Assembly: GCF_003236395.1 (NCBI RefSeq)
Contig: NZ_POUD01000004.1
Span: forward strand, 1-64,000
Direction of reading: 5' to 3'
Origin: Nonomuraea aridisoli
GTDB lineage: Bacteria > Actinomycetota > Actinomycetes > Streptosporangiales > Streptosporangiaceae
Length of the DNA stretch: 64,000 nt
The notes beneath the pieces are model-generated. The model had not been told where the DNA came from. It ran no database searches and saw only the letters and a program-made list of their open reading frames with translations. The translations under genes and the position numbers were made by a program. Below are positions 51,767 through 59,841 of this stretch, piece after piece; positions within the stretch are counted from its first letter, which is position 1; the number at the start of each line of letters is the position of its first letter.

Positions 51767-52600
51767 ATGGCACGCACGTGGCTCATCACCGGCGGCTCCC
51801 AAGGGCTCGGCAAGGCTCTGGCGCTGGCGGCCCTGGAGGCGGGCGACCAGGTCGCGGTGACCTCGCGCCGCCCGGAGTCGCCGGCCGACTTGGCCGAAGC
51901 ACACCCCGGGCGGTTCCTGGCCATGCCGCTGGACGTCACCTCGCCCGTGGCGGCCCGGGAGGTCGTCGCGGCGGTGACCGAACGGTTCGGCTCCCTCGAC
52001 GTGGTGGTCAACAACGCCGGGTACGCCACCACCGGCTCGATCGAGGACTTCCCCGAGGACGAGTTCCGGGCGCAGATCGAGACGAACCTGTTCGGGGTGA
52101 TCAACGTGACGCGGGCGGCGCTGCCCGTCATGCGCCGCCAGCGTTCCGGGCATTTCGTACAGATCTCCTCCATTGGCGGCCGGGTCGGCGGCACGCCGGG
52201 GCTGAGCGCGTACCAGACGGCGAAGTTCGGCGTCGAGGGCTTCTCCGCGGTGCTGGCCAACGAGGTCGCGCCGCTGGGCATCAAGGTGACCATCGTGGAG
52301 CCGGGCGGCATCCGTACCGGCTGGGCCGCCGGCGCCGCGATCGCGGCCGGCGGGATCGGCGCCGACTACCAGCAGACGGTCGGACGGTGGCTGGAGGAGT
52401 TCGCCGACTACAGCGGCAACGAGCCCGGCGACCCCGCCCGCATGGCGAAGGCGATCGTCGACGTCGTCGGCGTGCCGGAGCCCCCGCTGCGCCTGCTGCT
52501 CGGCACCGACGCCCTCGAGATCGCTCTGAGCGCGGAGGAGGCGCGACTGGAGGAGGCCAGGAAGTGGGCCGAGGTCAGCCGGTCGACCGATCTCGCATGA
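51767..52600 (+). CDS. Short-chain dehydrogenase/reductase (SDR 1)
   Basis: The protein has 277 residues. The NAD(P)-binding motif is ITGGSQGLGKALA (T-G-x3-G-x-G), NNAG is in VVNNAGYATTG, and the catalytic residues are Ser in QISSIGG and Tyr/Lys in SAYQTAKFG. The acidic-residue pattern after strand 2 (SRRPES) favours NADP. AAGGAG before the ATG. First gene of a three-gene operon with overlapping stops and starts. Confidence 0.85.
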   Translation: MARTWLITGGSQGLGKALALAALEAGDQVAVTSRRPESPADLAEAHPGRFLAMPLDVTSPVAAREVVAAVTERFGSLDVVVNNAGYATTGSIEDFPEDEFRAQIETNLFGVINVTRAALPVMRRQRSGHFVQISSIGGRVGGTPGLSAYQTAKFGVEGFSAVLANEVAPLGIKVTIVEPGGIRTGWAAGAAIAAGGIGADYQQTVGRWLEEFADYSGNEPGDPARMAKAIVDVVGVPEPPLRLLLGTDALEIALSAEEARLEEARKWAEVSRSTDLA

Positions 52601-53493
52601 AGACCTTCCTGCTGACCGGAGCGGCCGGTGGGCTGGGCCGGCACCTGGTCGAGGCTGCTCTGCGGGCCGGCCACAACGTGCTGGCGACCGACCTGGCGGC
52701 CGACGGCCTGCCGGAGCCCCATGACCGGCTGCGGGTGCGCGCCGTGGACGTCACCTCCTCCGACGCCGCCCGCGCGGCGGTGCGGTACGCGGTCGACGAG
52801 TTCGGCGGCCTCGACGTGCTGGTGAACAGCGCGGGCCACCGCAGCGCCGGCTCGATCGAGGACATGCCGGAAGAGGAGTTCCGCCGCAACGTCGAGGTCA
52901 ACTTCTTCGGCGCGGTCAACATGGTGCGCGCCGCCCTGCCGGTGATGCGCCCCAGGCGCAGGGGCAACATCGTGAACGTGTCGACCATCGGGGGCCGGCG
53001 CGCTCAGGCGGGGCTTGCGGCGTACCAGGCGGCCAAGTGGGCGCTGGGCGGCTTCACCGAGATCCTCGCCCGCGAGGTCGCGCCCATCGGCATCCGCGCC
53101 ACGCTGGTCGAGCCCGGCGGCATCCGCACCCCGTGGGCGGCCGCTCCGCTCCCCATGCCGCCCCTGCACGACGAGTACGAGCCGACGGTCGGCGCCTTCG
53201 TACGGACGTACAGCGACAACCCGGACGTGCGGCGCGGCGATCCGGCGAAGATGGCGCGCGTGATCCTGCGGATCACGGACGAGCCGGACCCTCCGGTACG
53301 GCTCCTCCTCGGCTCGGACGCGGCCTGGCTCGCGCCGCTGATCGCCGAGGCGCGCGCCGCGGAGGACGCCGCCTGGCACGAGGTGAGCGTGTCCACGGAC
53401 CTCGACGGGCTCGGCGACTTCTCGCGGACGCCGGTCGCATGGATGGTCCGGCCTTCACAGAAACCTTTCGACGAGAGAAGCAGCGACAGATGA
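52597..53493 (+). CDS. Short-chain dehydrogenase/reductase (SDR 2)
   Basis: The protein has 298 residues. It is paralogous to its upstream neighbour: nucleotide loop LTGAAGGLGRHLV, VNSAGHRSAGS in place of NNAG, catalytic Ser in NVSTIGG, and Tyr/Lys in AAYQAAKWA. The Asp after strand 2 (ATDLAAD) favours NAD over NADP, opposite to SDR 1, so the pair could shuttle one intermediate with different cofactors. It starts within the stop of SDR 1 (ATGA) and overlaps the aldehyde dehydrogenase. Confidence 0.85.
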   Translation: MKTFLLTGAAGGLGRHLVEAALRAGHNVLATDLAADGLPEPHDRLRVRAVDVTSSDAARAAVRYAVDEFGGLDVLVNSAGHRSAGSIEDMPEEEFRRNVEVNFFGAVNMVRAALPVMRPRRRGNIVNVSTIGGRRAQAGLAAYQAAKWALGGFTEILAREVAPIGIRATLVEPGGIRTPWAAAPLPMPPLHDEYEPTVGAFVRTYSDNPDVRRGDPAKMARVILRITDEPDPPVRLLLGSDAAWLAPLIAEARAAEDAAWHEVSVSTDLDGLGDFSRTPVAWMVRPSQKPFDERSSDR

Positions 53494-54938
53494 TCATCCG
53501 CGACAAGCTCTACATCGGCGGCTCCTGGGTGACGCCCAGCGACCCCGGCCTGCTGGAGATCCGTTCACCACACGACCGGTCCGTGCTCGGCCGGGTGGCC
53601 CAGGCCGCCGCCGCCGACGTGGACGCCGCCGTCGCCGCGGCGCGGAAGGCGTTCGACCAGGGGCCGTGGCCGCGTACCGACCCCAAGGAGCGGCAGGAGG
53701 TGATCCGGCGGGTCAACGCGCTGCGCGAGGCCCGCGCCGACGAGGTCGCCGCGGCCATCTCCGCCGAGAACGGCTCCGCGGGCTGGTTTACCAGGGCCGG
53801 CCAGCCGTTCCTGACCCTCCAGGTCAACGCCTACCTCAAGGCGGCCGAGGAGCTCGGCTGGGAGGAGGTCGTCGAGCCGTCGGATCCTTCGGTGCCCTAC
53901 GACACCATCGTCAGGCGTGAGCCGATCGGCGTGGTCGCCGCGGTCATCCCGTGGAACTCGCCGTTCTCCGCGGCCACCGCGAAGCTGACGCCCGCCCTGC
54001 TGGCCGGCAACACCGTGGTGCTGAAGGTCTCCCCGGAGAACTCGCTGAGCATGATGCTCCTGGCCGACCTCTACCACGAGGCCGGACTCCCCGAGGGCGT
54101 GCTCAGCATCCTGCCCGCCGACCGGGAGACCAGCGAGTATCTGATCTCGCACCCCGGCATTGACAAGATCGCGTTCACCGGCTCGACCCGGGCGGGCCGG
54201 CGCATCGCCTCCATCGCCGGCGACCACCTCAAGCGGGTCAGCCTCGAGCTGGGCGGCAAGTCCGCCGCCGTCATCCTGGAGGACGCCGACCTCGCCGCGG
54301 TGATGCGCGGTCTGCGCTCCGGCTCCCTGGGCAACAACGGCGAGGCGTGCATCCTGCAGACCCGGATCCTGGCGCCGCGCAGCCGTTACGAGGAGATCGT
54401 CGCCGCGCTGAAGGAGATGGTGGAGTCGCTGAAGGTCGGCGACCCCTCCGACCCGGACACCTTCATCGGCCCCATGATCCGCCCGGACCAGCAGCAGCGC
54501 GTGATCGACTACATCAGGCTGGGCATCGAGGAAGGCGCCCGCCTGGTGACCGGCGGCCCCCAGGTCCCGGCCGGCCTGGAGAACGGCAACTACGTCACCC
54601 CCACCGTCTTCGCCGACGTGGACAACGGCATGCGCATCGCCCAGGAGGAGATCTTCGGCCCCGTCCTGGTCGTGATCCCCTACGACGACGAGGACGACGC
54701 GGTACGCATCGCCAACGACTCCGAGTACGGCCTGTCCGGAGGCGTCTGGTCCTCGAGCACCGAACGCGCCCTCACCGTCGCCCGCCGCCTGCGCACCGGA
54801 ACCGTCACCCTGAACGGCTCACCGATCAGCTTCGACGGCCCCTTCGGCGGCTACAAGGCGAGCGGCATAGGCCGCGAATACGGCCCAGTGGGCCTGACCG
54901 AATACCTCGAACACAAATCCATCACCCGCCACCACTGA
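53490..54938 (+). CDS. NAD(P)-dependent aldehyde dehydrogenase
   Basis: The protein has 482 residues, normal for the family. The cofactor region has PWNSPFSAATAKLTPALLAG and FTGSTRAGRRIA. The general base Glu is in LELGGKSAAVI, and the nucleophile Cys is in NNGEACILQTR. The C-terminal end (FGGYKASGIGREYGPVGLTE) is intact. It oxidises an aldehyde to the acid, plausibly the product of the two upstream SDRs. ATGA overlap with SDR 2 shows tight co-expression. Confidence 0.9.
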   Translation: MIIRDKLYIGGSWVTPSDPGLLEIRSPHDRSVLGRVAQAAAADVDAAVAAARKAFDQGPWPRTDPKERQEVIRRVNALREARADEVAAAISAENGSAGWFTRAGQPFLTLQVNAYLKAAEELGWEEVVEPSDPSVPYDTIVRREPIGVVAAVIPWNSPFSAATAKLTPALLAGNTVVLKVSPENSLSMMLLADLYHEAGLPEGVLSILPADRETSEYLISHPGIDKIAFTGSTRAGRRIASIAGDHLKRVSLELGGKSAAVILEDADLAAVMRGLRSGSLGNNGEACILQTRILAPRSRYEEIVAALKEMVESLKVGDPSDPDTFIGPMIRPDQQQRVIDYIRLGIEEGARLVTGGPQVPAGLENGNYVTPTVFADVDNGMRIAQEEIFGPVLVVIPYDDEDDAVRIANDSEYGLSGGVWSSSTERALTVARRLRTGTVTLNGSPISFDGPFGGYKASGIGREYGPVGLTEYLEHKSITRHH

Positions 54939-54971
54939 CCCCCGATCGGGGAGTCCGTCCAGGGTGAGCCC

Positions 54972-55116
54972 ATGCCGAAGGTCCTGATCACGGGAATGTC
55001 GGGGACGGGTAAGTCGACTGCCCTGCGGATCCTGGGCTCACGAGGACACCGGGTCGTGGACACGGACTACGGCCGGGTTGTTCGTGGCCGGTTGCACCAG
55101 CAACCAGGGGACGTTG
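54972..55116 (+). pseudogene. P-loop ATPase remnant with internal deletion
   Basis: The intact start PKVLITGMSGTGKSTALRIL and then GSRGHRVVDTDYG is that of an actinobacterial P-loop NTPase of about 180 residues (adenylate-kinase-like). Immediately after, another frame reads LFVAGCTSNQGT, which in such proteins comes some 40 residues later. The remainder is lost against the neighbouring AKR gene. The deletion joint is near 55077. A P-loop alone is not functional. Confidence 0.7.
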
Positions 55117-55125
55117 ATCGGCGGG

Positions 55126-56121
55126 TCAGCGTTCGCTGTCCAGCTGGGCCATCGCCTGGCTGGGGTAGCGGTCACCCCTGGCCGCGCCGCGGGGGATGAG
55201 GGCCTCGAGCTGCGCCAGCTCCTCGGCGCTGAGGGTGACGCGGCCGCTGTCGATCATCGTGGCGACCTGCGCCAGGCGCCGCGCGCCGACGACCGGCACG
55301 ATGTCCTCGCCCTGGGCCGCGACCCACGCGATCGCCAGCTGCGCGACCGAGGCGTCCTTCGCCGCGGCCAGCTCCTCCAGCCGTGCGACGAGAGCCGTGT
55401 TGTGCTCGAGGTTGGCGCCCTGGAAACGCGGCGACATCGCTCGGGCTCCCTCGACGGCTCCGCTGCCGCCGATCAGACCGCGGGACAGCACACCGTAGGC
55501 GGTGACGCCGATGCCGAGCTCACGGCACACGGGCAGGATCTCGTCCTCGATGTCGCGGGTGAGCAGGGAGTACTCGATCTGCAGGTCGCAGATGGGTGCG
55601 ACGGCGGCGGCGCGGCGGATCGTCTCCGCCCCGACCTCGCTGAGGCCGATGTGACGCACGTAGCCCTTCTCGACCAGCTCGGCGATCGCGCCGACGGTGT
55701 CCTCGATGGGTACGGACGGGTCGAGCCGGGCCGGGCGGTAGACGTCGACGTGGTCGGTGCCGAGGCGCTGCAACGTGTAGGTCAGGAAGTTCCCCACCGC
55801 GGCGGGCCGGGCGTCGATCCCGAGCAGCCCGCCGTCGGGGCCGCGCATGGCCCCGAACTTGACGGAGAGCACGACCTCGTCACGGTCGCGGCCCTGCAGC
55901 GCGCGCCGGATCAGCATCTCGTTGTGCCCCGAACCGTAGAAGTCCCCGGTGTCCAGCAGGGTGCCGCCGGCATCCAGGTACGCGTGCACGACCCGCACGC
56001 CTTCGTCGTCGTCCAGGGGGCCGTAGGCGCCGGACAGGCCCATGCAGCCGAGACCGGGCGAGGAGACGGTGGGACCGGTGCGGCCGAGGCGGCGGGCGCC
56101 GAGTTGCGTCTTCGTTGTCAT
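55126..56121 (-). CDS. Aldo/keto reductase
   Basis: A 331-residue TIM barrel. LGRTGPTVSSPGLGCMGLSG opens it. The catalytic Asp/Tyr are in LLDTGDFYGSGHNEM and the Lys is in VVLSVKFGAM. The fourth tetrad residue, usually His, is replaced: the segment is DVYRPARLDPSVPIED, a variant I recall from many actinobacterial members. NADP-binding residues lie near the C-terminus (VPVVGARRLAQVATMI). Divergent from an XRE regulator with a strong dyad between them. Confidence 0.85.
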   Translation of the reverse strand: MTTKTQLGARRLGRTGPTVSSPGLGCMGLSGAYGPLDDDEGVRVVHAYLDAGGTLLDTGDFYGSGHNEMLIRRALQGRDRDEVVLSVKFGAMRGPDGGLLGIDARPAAVGNFLTYTLQRLGTDHVDVYRPARLDPSVPIEDTVGAIAELVEKGYVRHIGLSEVGAETIRRAAAVAPICDLQIEYSLLTRDIEDEILPVCRELGIGVTAYGVLSRGLIGGSGAVEGARAMSPRFQGANLEHNTALVARLEELAAAKDASVAQLAIAWVAAQGEDIVPVVGARRLAQVATMIDSGRVTLSAEELAQLEALIPRGAARGDRYPSQAMAQLDSER

Positions 56122-56167
56122 GTCCCCACTGTGTGCCCCCGCCGCGCACCGGGAACAGGCCTGACCC

Positions 56168-56192
56168 ATCCAGGGACAACCTGTCCCTGGAT
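56168..56192. promoter_or_regulatory. Operator dyad between AKR and XRE genes
   Basis: ATCCAGGGACA and TGTCCCTGGAT are perfect 11-bp arms with a 3-bp spacer, midway in the divergent promoter. They are very probably bound by the adjacent XRE-family protein. Confidence 0.8.
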
Positions 56193-56223
56193 GCCCGGCG
56201 AGACGCGGCCGATACTGGTGAAC

Positions 56224-57069
56224 GTGATCGACCGTGCCGGGCTCGCCGACTTCCTCCGCCGCCGCCGGGAGCTGCTGCGCCCGTCCGATGTCGGCCTGCC
56301 CGACGGCGTACGGCGCCGCACACCGGGCCTGCGGCGGGACGAGGTGGCCCAGCTGGCCGGCATGTCCACCGACTACTACGCCCGGCTGGAGCAGTGCCGC
56401 GGCGCGCACCCGTCCGAGCCGATCGTGGCCGCCCTGGCCCGCGCGCTCCGCTGCGACCTCGACGAACGCGACCACCTCTTCCACCTGGCCGGACTGACGC
56501 CCCCGGCTCGCCGTGCCGGCCGGCACATCCGCCCAGGACTGATCAGCCTGGCCGACCGGCTCACCGACGTCCCGGTCCGCATCTGCACCGATCTGCACGA
56601 GGTGTTGTGGCAGAACGCCCTCGCCGATGTCGTGCTGGGCCGTGAGGACCGCCACACCGGACGCGCGCGCATCGCCGCATGGCGCTGGTTCACCGACCCG
56701 GCGTCGCGCGCCCAGGCCCCGGAGGAGGACTGGCCACGGCTTTCGGCCGCGCTCGCCGGTGACCTGCGGGCGACGTACTCCCGCCGCGCCGGCGACGACG
56801 ACGTCGTGGACCTCGTGCACGGGCTGGTGAGACGCAGCCCCGAGTTCCGCACGTTGTGGGAACGCCACGAGGTCGCGGTGCGACGTTCCGACCGCAAGCG
56901 CCTCCTGCACCCGGAGGTCGGCATGCTCCACCTGACCTGCGAAATCCTGCTCACCCCCGAAGAGGACCTCAAGCTGCTGGCCTTCTTCCCCACCGAGGGC
57001 ACCGACGCCCGCGAGAAACTCGACCTCCTGCGCGTCATCGGCACGCAGAACTTCCGGACGACCGTGTGA
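56224..57069 (+). CDS. XRE-family (MmyB-like) transcriptional regulator
   Basis: A protein of about 281 residues. The N-terminal XRE helix-turn-helix is DFLRRRRELLRPSDVGLPDG, TPGLRRDEVAQLAGMSTDYY and ARLEQCRG. The C-terminal MmyB-like PAS-type ligand domain follows (VPVRICTDLHEVLWQNALAD, LLTPEEDLKLLAFFPT). GTG at 56224 is preferred. A possible -10 (GATACT) lies seven bases upstream, suggesting a leaderless mRNA, while ATG 56191 would sit inside the operator. Confidence 0.85.
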   Translation: MIDRAGLADFLRRRRELLRPSDVGLPDGVRRRTPGLRRDEVAQLAGMSTDYYARLEQCRGAHPSEPIVAALARALRCDLDERDHLFHLAGLTPPARRAGRHIRPGLISLADRLTDVPVRICTDLHEVLWQNALADVVLGREDRHTGRARIAAWRWFTDPASRAQAPEEDWPRLSAALAGDLRATYSRRAGDDDVVDLVHGLVRRSPEFRTLWERHEVAVRRSDRKRLLHPEVGMLHLTCEILLTPEEDLKLLAFFPTEGTDAREKLDLLRVIGTQNFRTTV

Positions 57070-57091
57070 CCGAGCACCAGGGGCGTCCCGT

Positions 57092-57469
57092 TCAGCCGGC
57101 CGCTGCGGTCCGCAGGCTCTCTCGATGCGCTCGATTCGCGATGATCAGCCCGTCGAGGGCGTCGCGCGTGCGGATGAGGTCGGTGATGTGCTCGGAGAGC
57201 CGGTCGCGCTCCTGCGCCATCCGCTCCAGCGCGGTGTCGTCATTGTCCACGCTGGGCGTCTCGACGCACGGCAGCAGCTCGGCGATGGTGCGGCTGGACA
57301 AGCCGGCCGCATACAGCCGTTGGAGGAAGGTCACCCGCTCGACCGCGCCGTCGGTGTAGCGCCGCTGCCCGCTGTGGCTGCGGGTGCTGGTGAGCAGTCC
57401 CTGCTCCTCGTAATAGCGCAGGGACCGGACACTGACTCCGGTCCGAGCCGCGAGCTCCCCGATGCGCAC
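57092..57469 (-). CDS. MerR family regulator
   Basis: The protein has 125 residues. The MerR helix-turn-helix is MRIGELAARTGVSVRSLRYY and EEQGLLTSTRSHSGQRRYTD, then a coiled-coil dimer helix. There are no metal-binding cysteines in the C-terminal loop, so it likely senses an organic signal. GTG start with AGGAGG five bases upstream. Divergent from the old yellow enzyme gene, whose promoter has the MerR-type spacing. Confidence 0.85.
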   Translation of the reverse strand: MRIGELAARTGVSVRSLRYYEEQGLLTSTRSHSGQRRYTDGAVERVTFLQRLYAAGLSSRTIAELLPCVETPSVDNDDTALERMAQERDRLSEHITDLIRTRDALDGLIIANRAHRESLRTAAAG

Positions 57470-57503
57470 GTCGTCCTCCTGGGTGTGATCTGCGGCACAT
57501 GGC

Positions 57504-57535
57504 TTGCCTCTGACATGGATGTGAGGTTTTAGCGT
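57504..57535 (+). promoter_or_regulatory. MerR-type promoter of the old yellow enzyme gene
   Basis: A -35-like TTGCCT (57504-57509) and -10-like TAGCGT (57530-57535) are separated by 20 bp, the elongated spacing that MerR activators correct by twisting DNA. Between them CCTC-tg-ACAT and ATGTGAGG form an imperfect dyad. Confidence 0.55.
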
Positions 57536-57585
57536 AACCGACGTGCCCGAGACCTGGGCGCCACGGAACGAGGAGTGCTTGCGTG

Positions 57586-58656
57586 ATGACGCTTTTCAGC
57601 AGCTATCAGCTCGGCCGCCTCACCCTGCCCAACCGGCTGGTGATGGCCCCGATGACGCGGGTCCGGGCCGCCGCCGGCGGTCTGGCGACGCCGTCGATGG
57701 CGACGTACTACGCACAACGAGCGACCGCCGGCCTGATCGTGACCGAGGGGGTGCAGCCGAGCCTGATCGGGCAGTCCAACCCGGGCACGCCGGGGCTGTA
57801 CACCGATGAGCAGGTCGCCGCGTGGCGTCCGGTGACCGCCGCCGTGCACGCCAACGGCGGCCGGATCTTCGCCCAGATCATGCACGGCGGACGGGTCTCG
57901 CATCCCGACACCACCGGTACGCGGCCGATCGCGCCGTCGGCCGTCCCCGCCGCCGGCGAGGTGTTCACCCCGACCGGGCCCCGGCCCGCGCCGACCCCGC
58001 GCGCCCTGGACACCGCCGAAGTCGCTGAGCACGCCCAGGCATACGCCCAGGCCGCCCGCCGTGCCGTCGACGCCGGCTTCGACGGCGTGGAGCTGCACGG
58101 CGCCAATGGCTACCTGATCTCGCAGTTCCTCTCCTCCAACGCCAACCTGCGCACGGACCTCTACGGAGGTTCGGTGGTCAATCGCATCCGGTTCGCCGTC
58201 GAGGCGGTGTCCGCGACCGTCGAGGCCGTCGGCGCGCACAGGACCGGCATCCGCCTCTCTCCCGGTGGGACGTTCTGGGGCGTGGAGGAGACCGATGTCC
58301 CCGAGCTCTACACCGCTTTACTGACAGAGCTGGCCCGCCTCGGGGTGGCCTACGTCCATCTCGAAGCCACCGCCGAGGAAGAGGTGCTGGTCGGCCTGCG
58401 CCGCACGTGGCCCGGCACCCTCATCATGAACCCCGTGCCGGGGCTGGGAGCCAAGCAGGCCGGACGGGCCGACGCCGACCACTGGCTCGGGCTGGGGGCC
58501 GACCTCATCAGCTTCGGGCGCGCCTTCCTCGCCAACCCCGACCTGGTCGAACGGCTGCGTAACGCACTCCCGATCGCCCCCGCCGACGAGGCCACGTTCT
58601 ACCAAGGCGGCGACAGGGGTTACCTGACCTACTCGGCGCATCAGTACGCGGCCTGA
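57586..58656 (+). CDS. Old yellow enzyme family alkene reductase
   Basis: A 356-residue FMN-binding TIM barrel. Signatures are FSSYQLGRLTLPNRLVMAPM, FAQIMHGGRVSH, the substrate-binding His/Asn pair in DGVELHGANGYLISQFLSS, NANLRTDLYGGSVVNRIRFA and ISFGRAFLANPDLVERL. It reduces electrophilic alkenes such as enones or quinones with NAD(P)H. ATG 57586 and GTG 57583 are both possible; AGGAG lies ten and seven bases before them. Likely activated by the MerR neighbour. Confidence 0.85.
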   Translation: MTLFSSYQLGRLTLPNRLVMAPMTRVRAAAGGLATPSMATYYAQRATAGLIVTEGVQPSLIGQSNPGTPGLYTDEQVAAWRPVTAAVHANGGRIFAQIMHGGRVSHPDTTGTRPIAPSAVPAAGEVFTPTGPRPAPTPRALDTAEVAEHAQAYAQAARRAVDAGFDGVELHGANGYLISQFLSSNANLRTDLYGGSVVNRIRFAVEAVSATVEAVGAHRTGIRLSPGGTFWGVEETDVPELYTALLTELARLGVAYVHLEATAEEEVLVGLRRTWPGTLIMNPVPGLGAKQAGRADADHWLGLGADLISFGRAFLANPDLVERLRNALPIAPADEATFYQGGDRGYLTYSAHQYAA

Positions 58657-58668
58657 CGGAGAAACGGC

Positions 58669-59340
58669 TCACGTAACGGTGCCGGGGCTCTGCTCCCGGC
58701 GGGCTTCGAGCGCGTCCAGGATCAGGTCCAGGCCGTAGTCGAACTCGCTCGCGTGGTCGTACTCCGGCCGCAGGGCGTGCTCGACGATCATCTCGGTCAG
58801 GTACGGCAACTCGTCCGCCGGCAGCCGTGCGAGGATGCCGCCGGCCACTTCCTCCATGTCGCCCGGTGCCGTCACCGGCAGGCTCGACTCCTCCAGGACG
58901 AACCCGCTGATGTAGCTGTCGATGAGCGAGATCGCGTGCGCGGCCATCGGCAGCGTGAACCCCGCCTCGCGGAGCACGCCGAGGACGGCGTCGTGGTGGC
59001 GCAGCGTCGCCGGCCCCGGGTTGCGGCGGGAGTCCATGAGGCCGAGAGCCCAGCTGTGCCGCGACAGGACCGCGCGCGCGGAGAAGGCGCGGGCGCGGAT
59101 CGCCTCGCGCCAGTCGTCGCAACCGGCACGGGGCAGCTCGATCGCCGCGAAGACCATGTCGACCACGCCGTCGAGGATCGCGTCCTTGTTCGGTACGTGG
59201 TGGTAGAGCGACATCGCCTCCACGCCCAGCTCCTGCGCCACCCGTCGCATGGTGATCGCCTCCACGCCGCCGCGATCGGCGACCCGGATCGCGGCTTCCA
59301 GCACGAGACCTCTGCTGAGCGGTTGCGGTGGCGGTGACAC
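58669..59340 (-). CDS. TetR family regulator
   Basis: The protein has 223 residues. The helix-turn-helix is LEAAIRVADRGGVEAITMRR and VAQELGVEAMSLYHHVPNKD, with a TetR_C-type ligand domain following. GTG start with GGAG five bases upstream. Divergent from the deazaflavin nitroreductase, separated by three tandem operators. Confidence 0.85.
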   Translation of the reverse strand: MSPPPQPLSRGLVLEAAIRVADRGGVEAITMRRVAQELGVEAMSLYHHVPNKDAILDGVVDMVFAAIELPRAGCDDWREAIRARAFSARAVLSRHSWALGLMDSRRNPGPATLRHHDAVLGVLREAGFTLPMAAHAISLIDSYISGFVLEESSLPVTAPGDMEEVAGGILARLPADELPYLTEMIVEHALRPEYDHASEFDYGLDLILDALEARREQSPGTVT

Positions 59341-59367
59341 GGCGACTCCGGGAGTGCGGTTGACAAC

Positions 59368-59418
59368 CTTACGATCGTAAGTCAGCCTTACACACGTAAG
59401 CTACCTTACTGGTGTAAG
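59368..59418. promoter_or_regulatory. Three tandem TetR operators (CTTAC-N4-GTAAG)
   Basis: Copies lie at 59368-59381 (CTTACGATCGTAAG), 59387-59400 (CTTACACACGTAAG) and 59405-59418 (CTTACTGGTGTAAG). Their centres are 19 and 18 bp apart. The five outer bases on each side are invariant while the inner four vary. Confidence 0.85.
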
Positions 59419-59446
59419 GCCACCCGCCCTGTGAGAGGAGATCCCC

Positions 59447-59821
59447 ATGCCGATGCCGAGCTGGTGGGGGCACGTGAACAAACGGGTGTTCAACCCACGC
59501 GCGATCGCCGGCGGGAAGTGGCCGGTGCTGACGCACGTCGGCCGCGTCTCCGGCAGGACGTACCACACCCCTCTCGACGCGTACCCCGTCGACGGCGGCT
59601 ACGTGTTCGTCCTGGTGTACGGATCCCGCTCGGACTGGGTGCGGAACATCCTCGCCGCCGACCGCGCGCGGCTCCGGGTCGACGGGAAAGACGTGGAGCT
59701 CGTCGCCCCGCGCCTCATCGGGGAGCAGGAGGCGTTCCAGGCTCTCTCCGACGAGGTGCCGCGGCCACCGAGGCTGCTCCGCATCAGCGAGTTCCTCCGC
59801 ATGGACCTGGCCGCTAGCTGA
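59447..59821 (+). CDS. Deazaflavin (F420)-dependent nitroreductase family protein
   Basis: The protein has 124 residues. The Ddn-like split-beta-barrel features are WPVLTHVGRVSGRTYHTPLD, AYPVDGGYVFVLVYGSRSDW, VRNILAADRARLRVDG and APRLIGEQEAFQAL. These proteins bind F420 and reduce quinones or nitro compounds. The ATG has AGGAG six bases upstream. The divergent TetR with three operators is its likely repressor. Confidence 0.8.
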   Translation: MPMPSWWGHVNKRVFNPRAIAGGKWPVLTHVGRVSGRTYHTPLDAYPVDGGYVFVLVYGSRSDWVRNILAADRARLRVDGKDVELVAPRLIGEQEAFQALSDEVPRPPRLLRISEFLRMDLAAS

Positions 59822-59841
59822 CGATCCGGGCGGGTGCCCGT

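Noticed and set aside
53037..54938. A longer aldehyde dehydrogenase start at 53037
   Set aside because: The added sequence is the SDR 2 gene read in another frame; the ATG at 53490 overlaps the SDR 2 stop and begins at the family's usual N-terminus.
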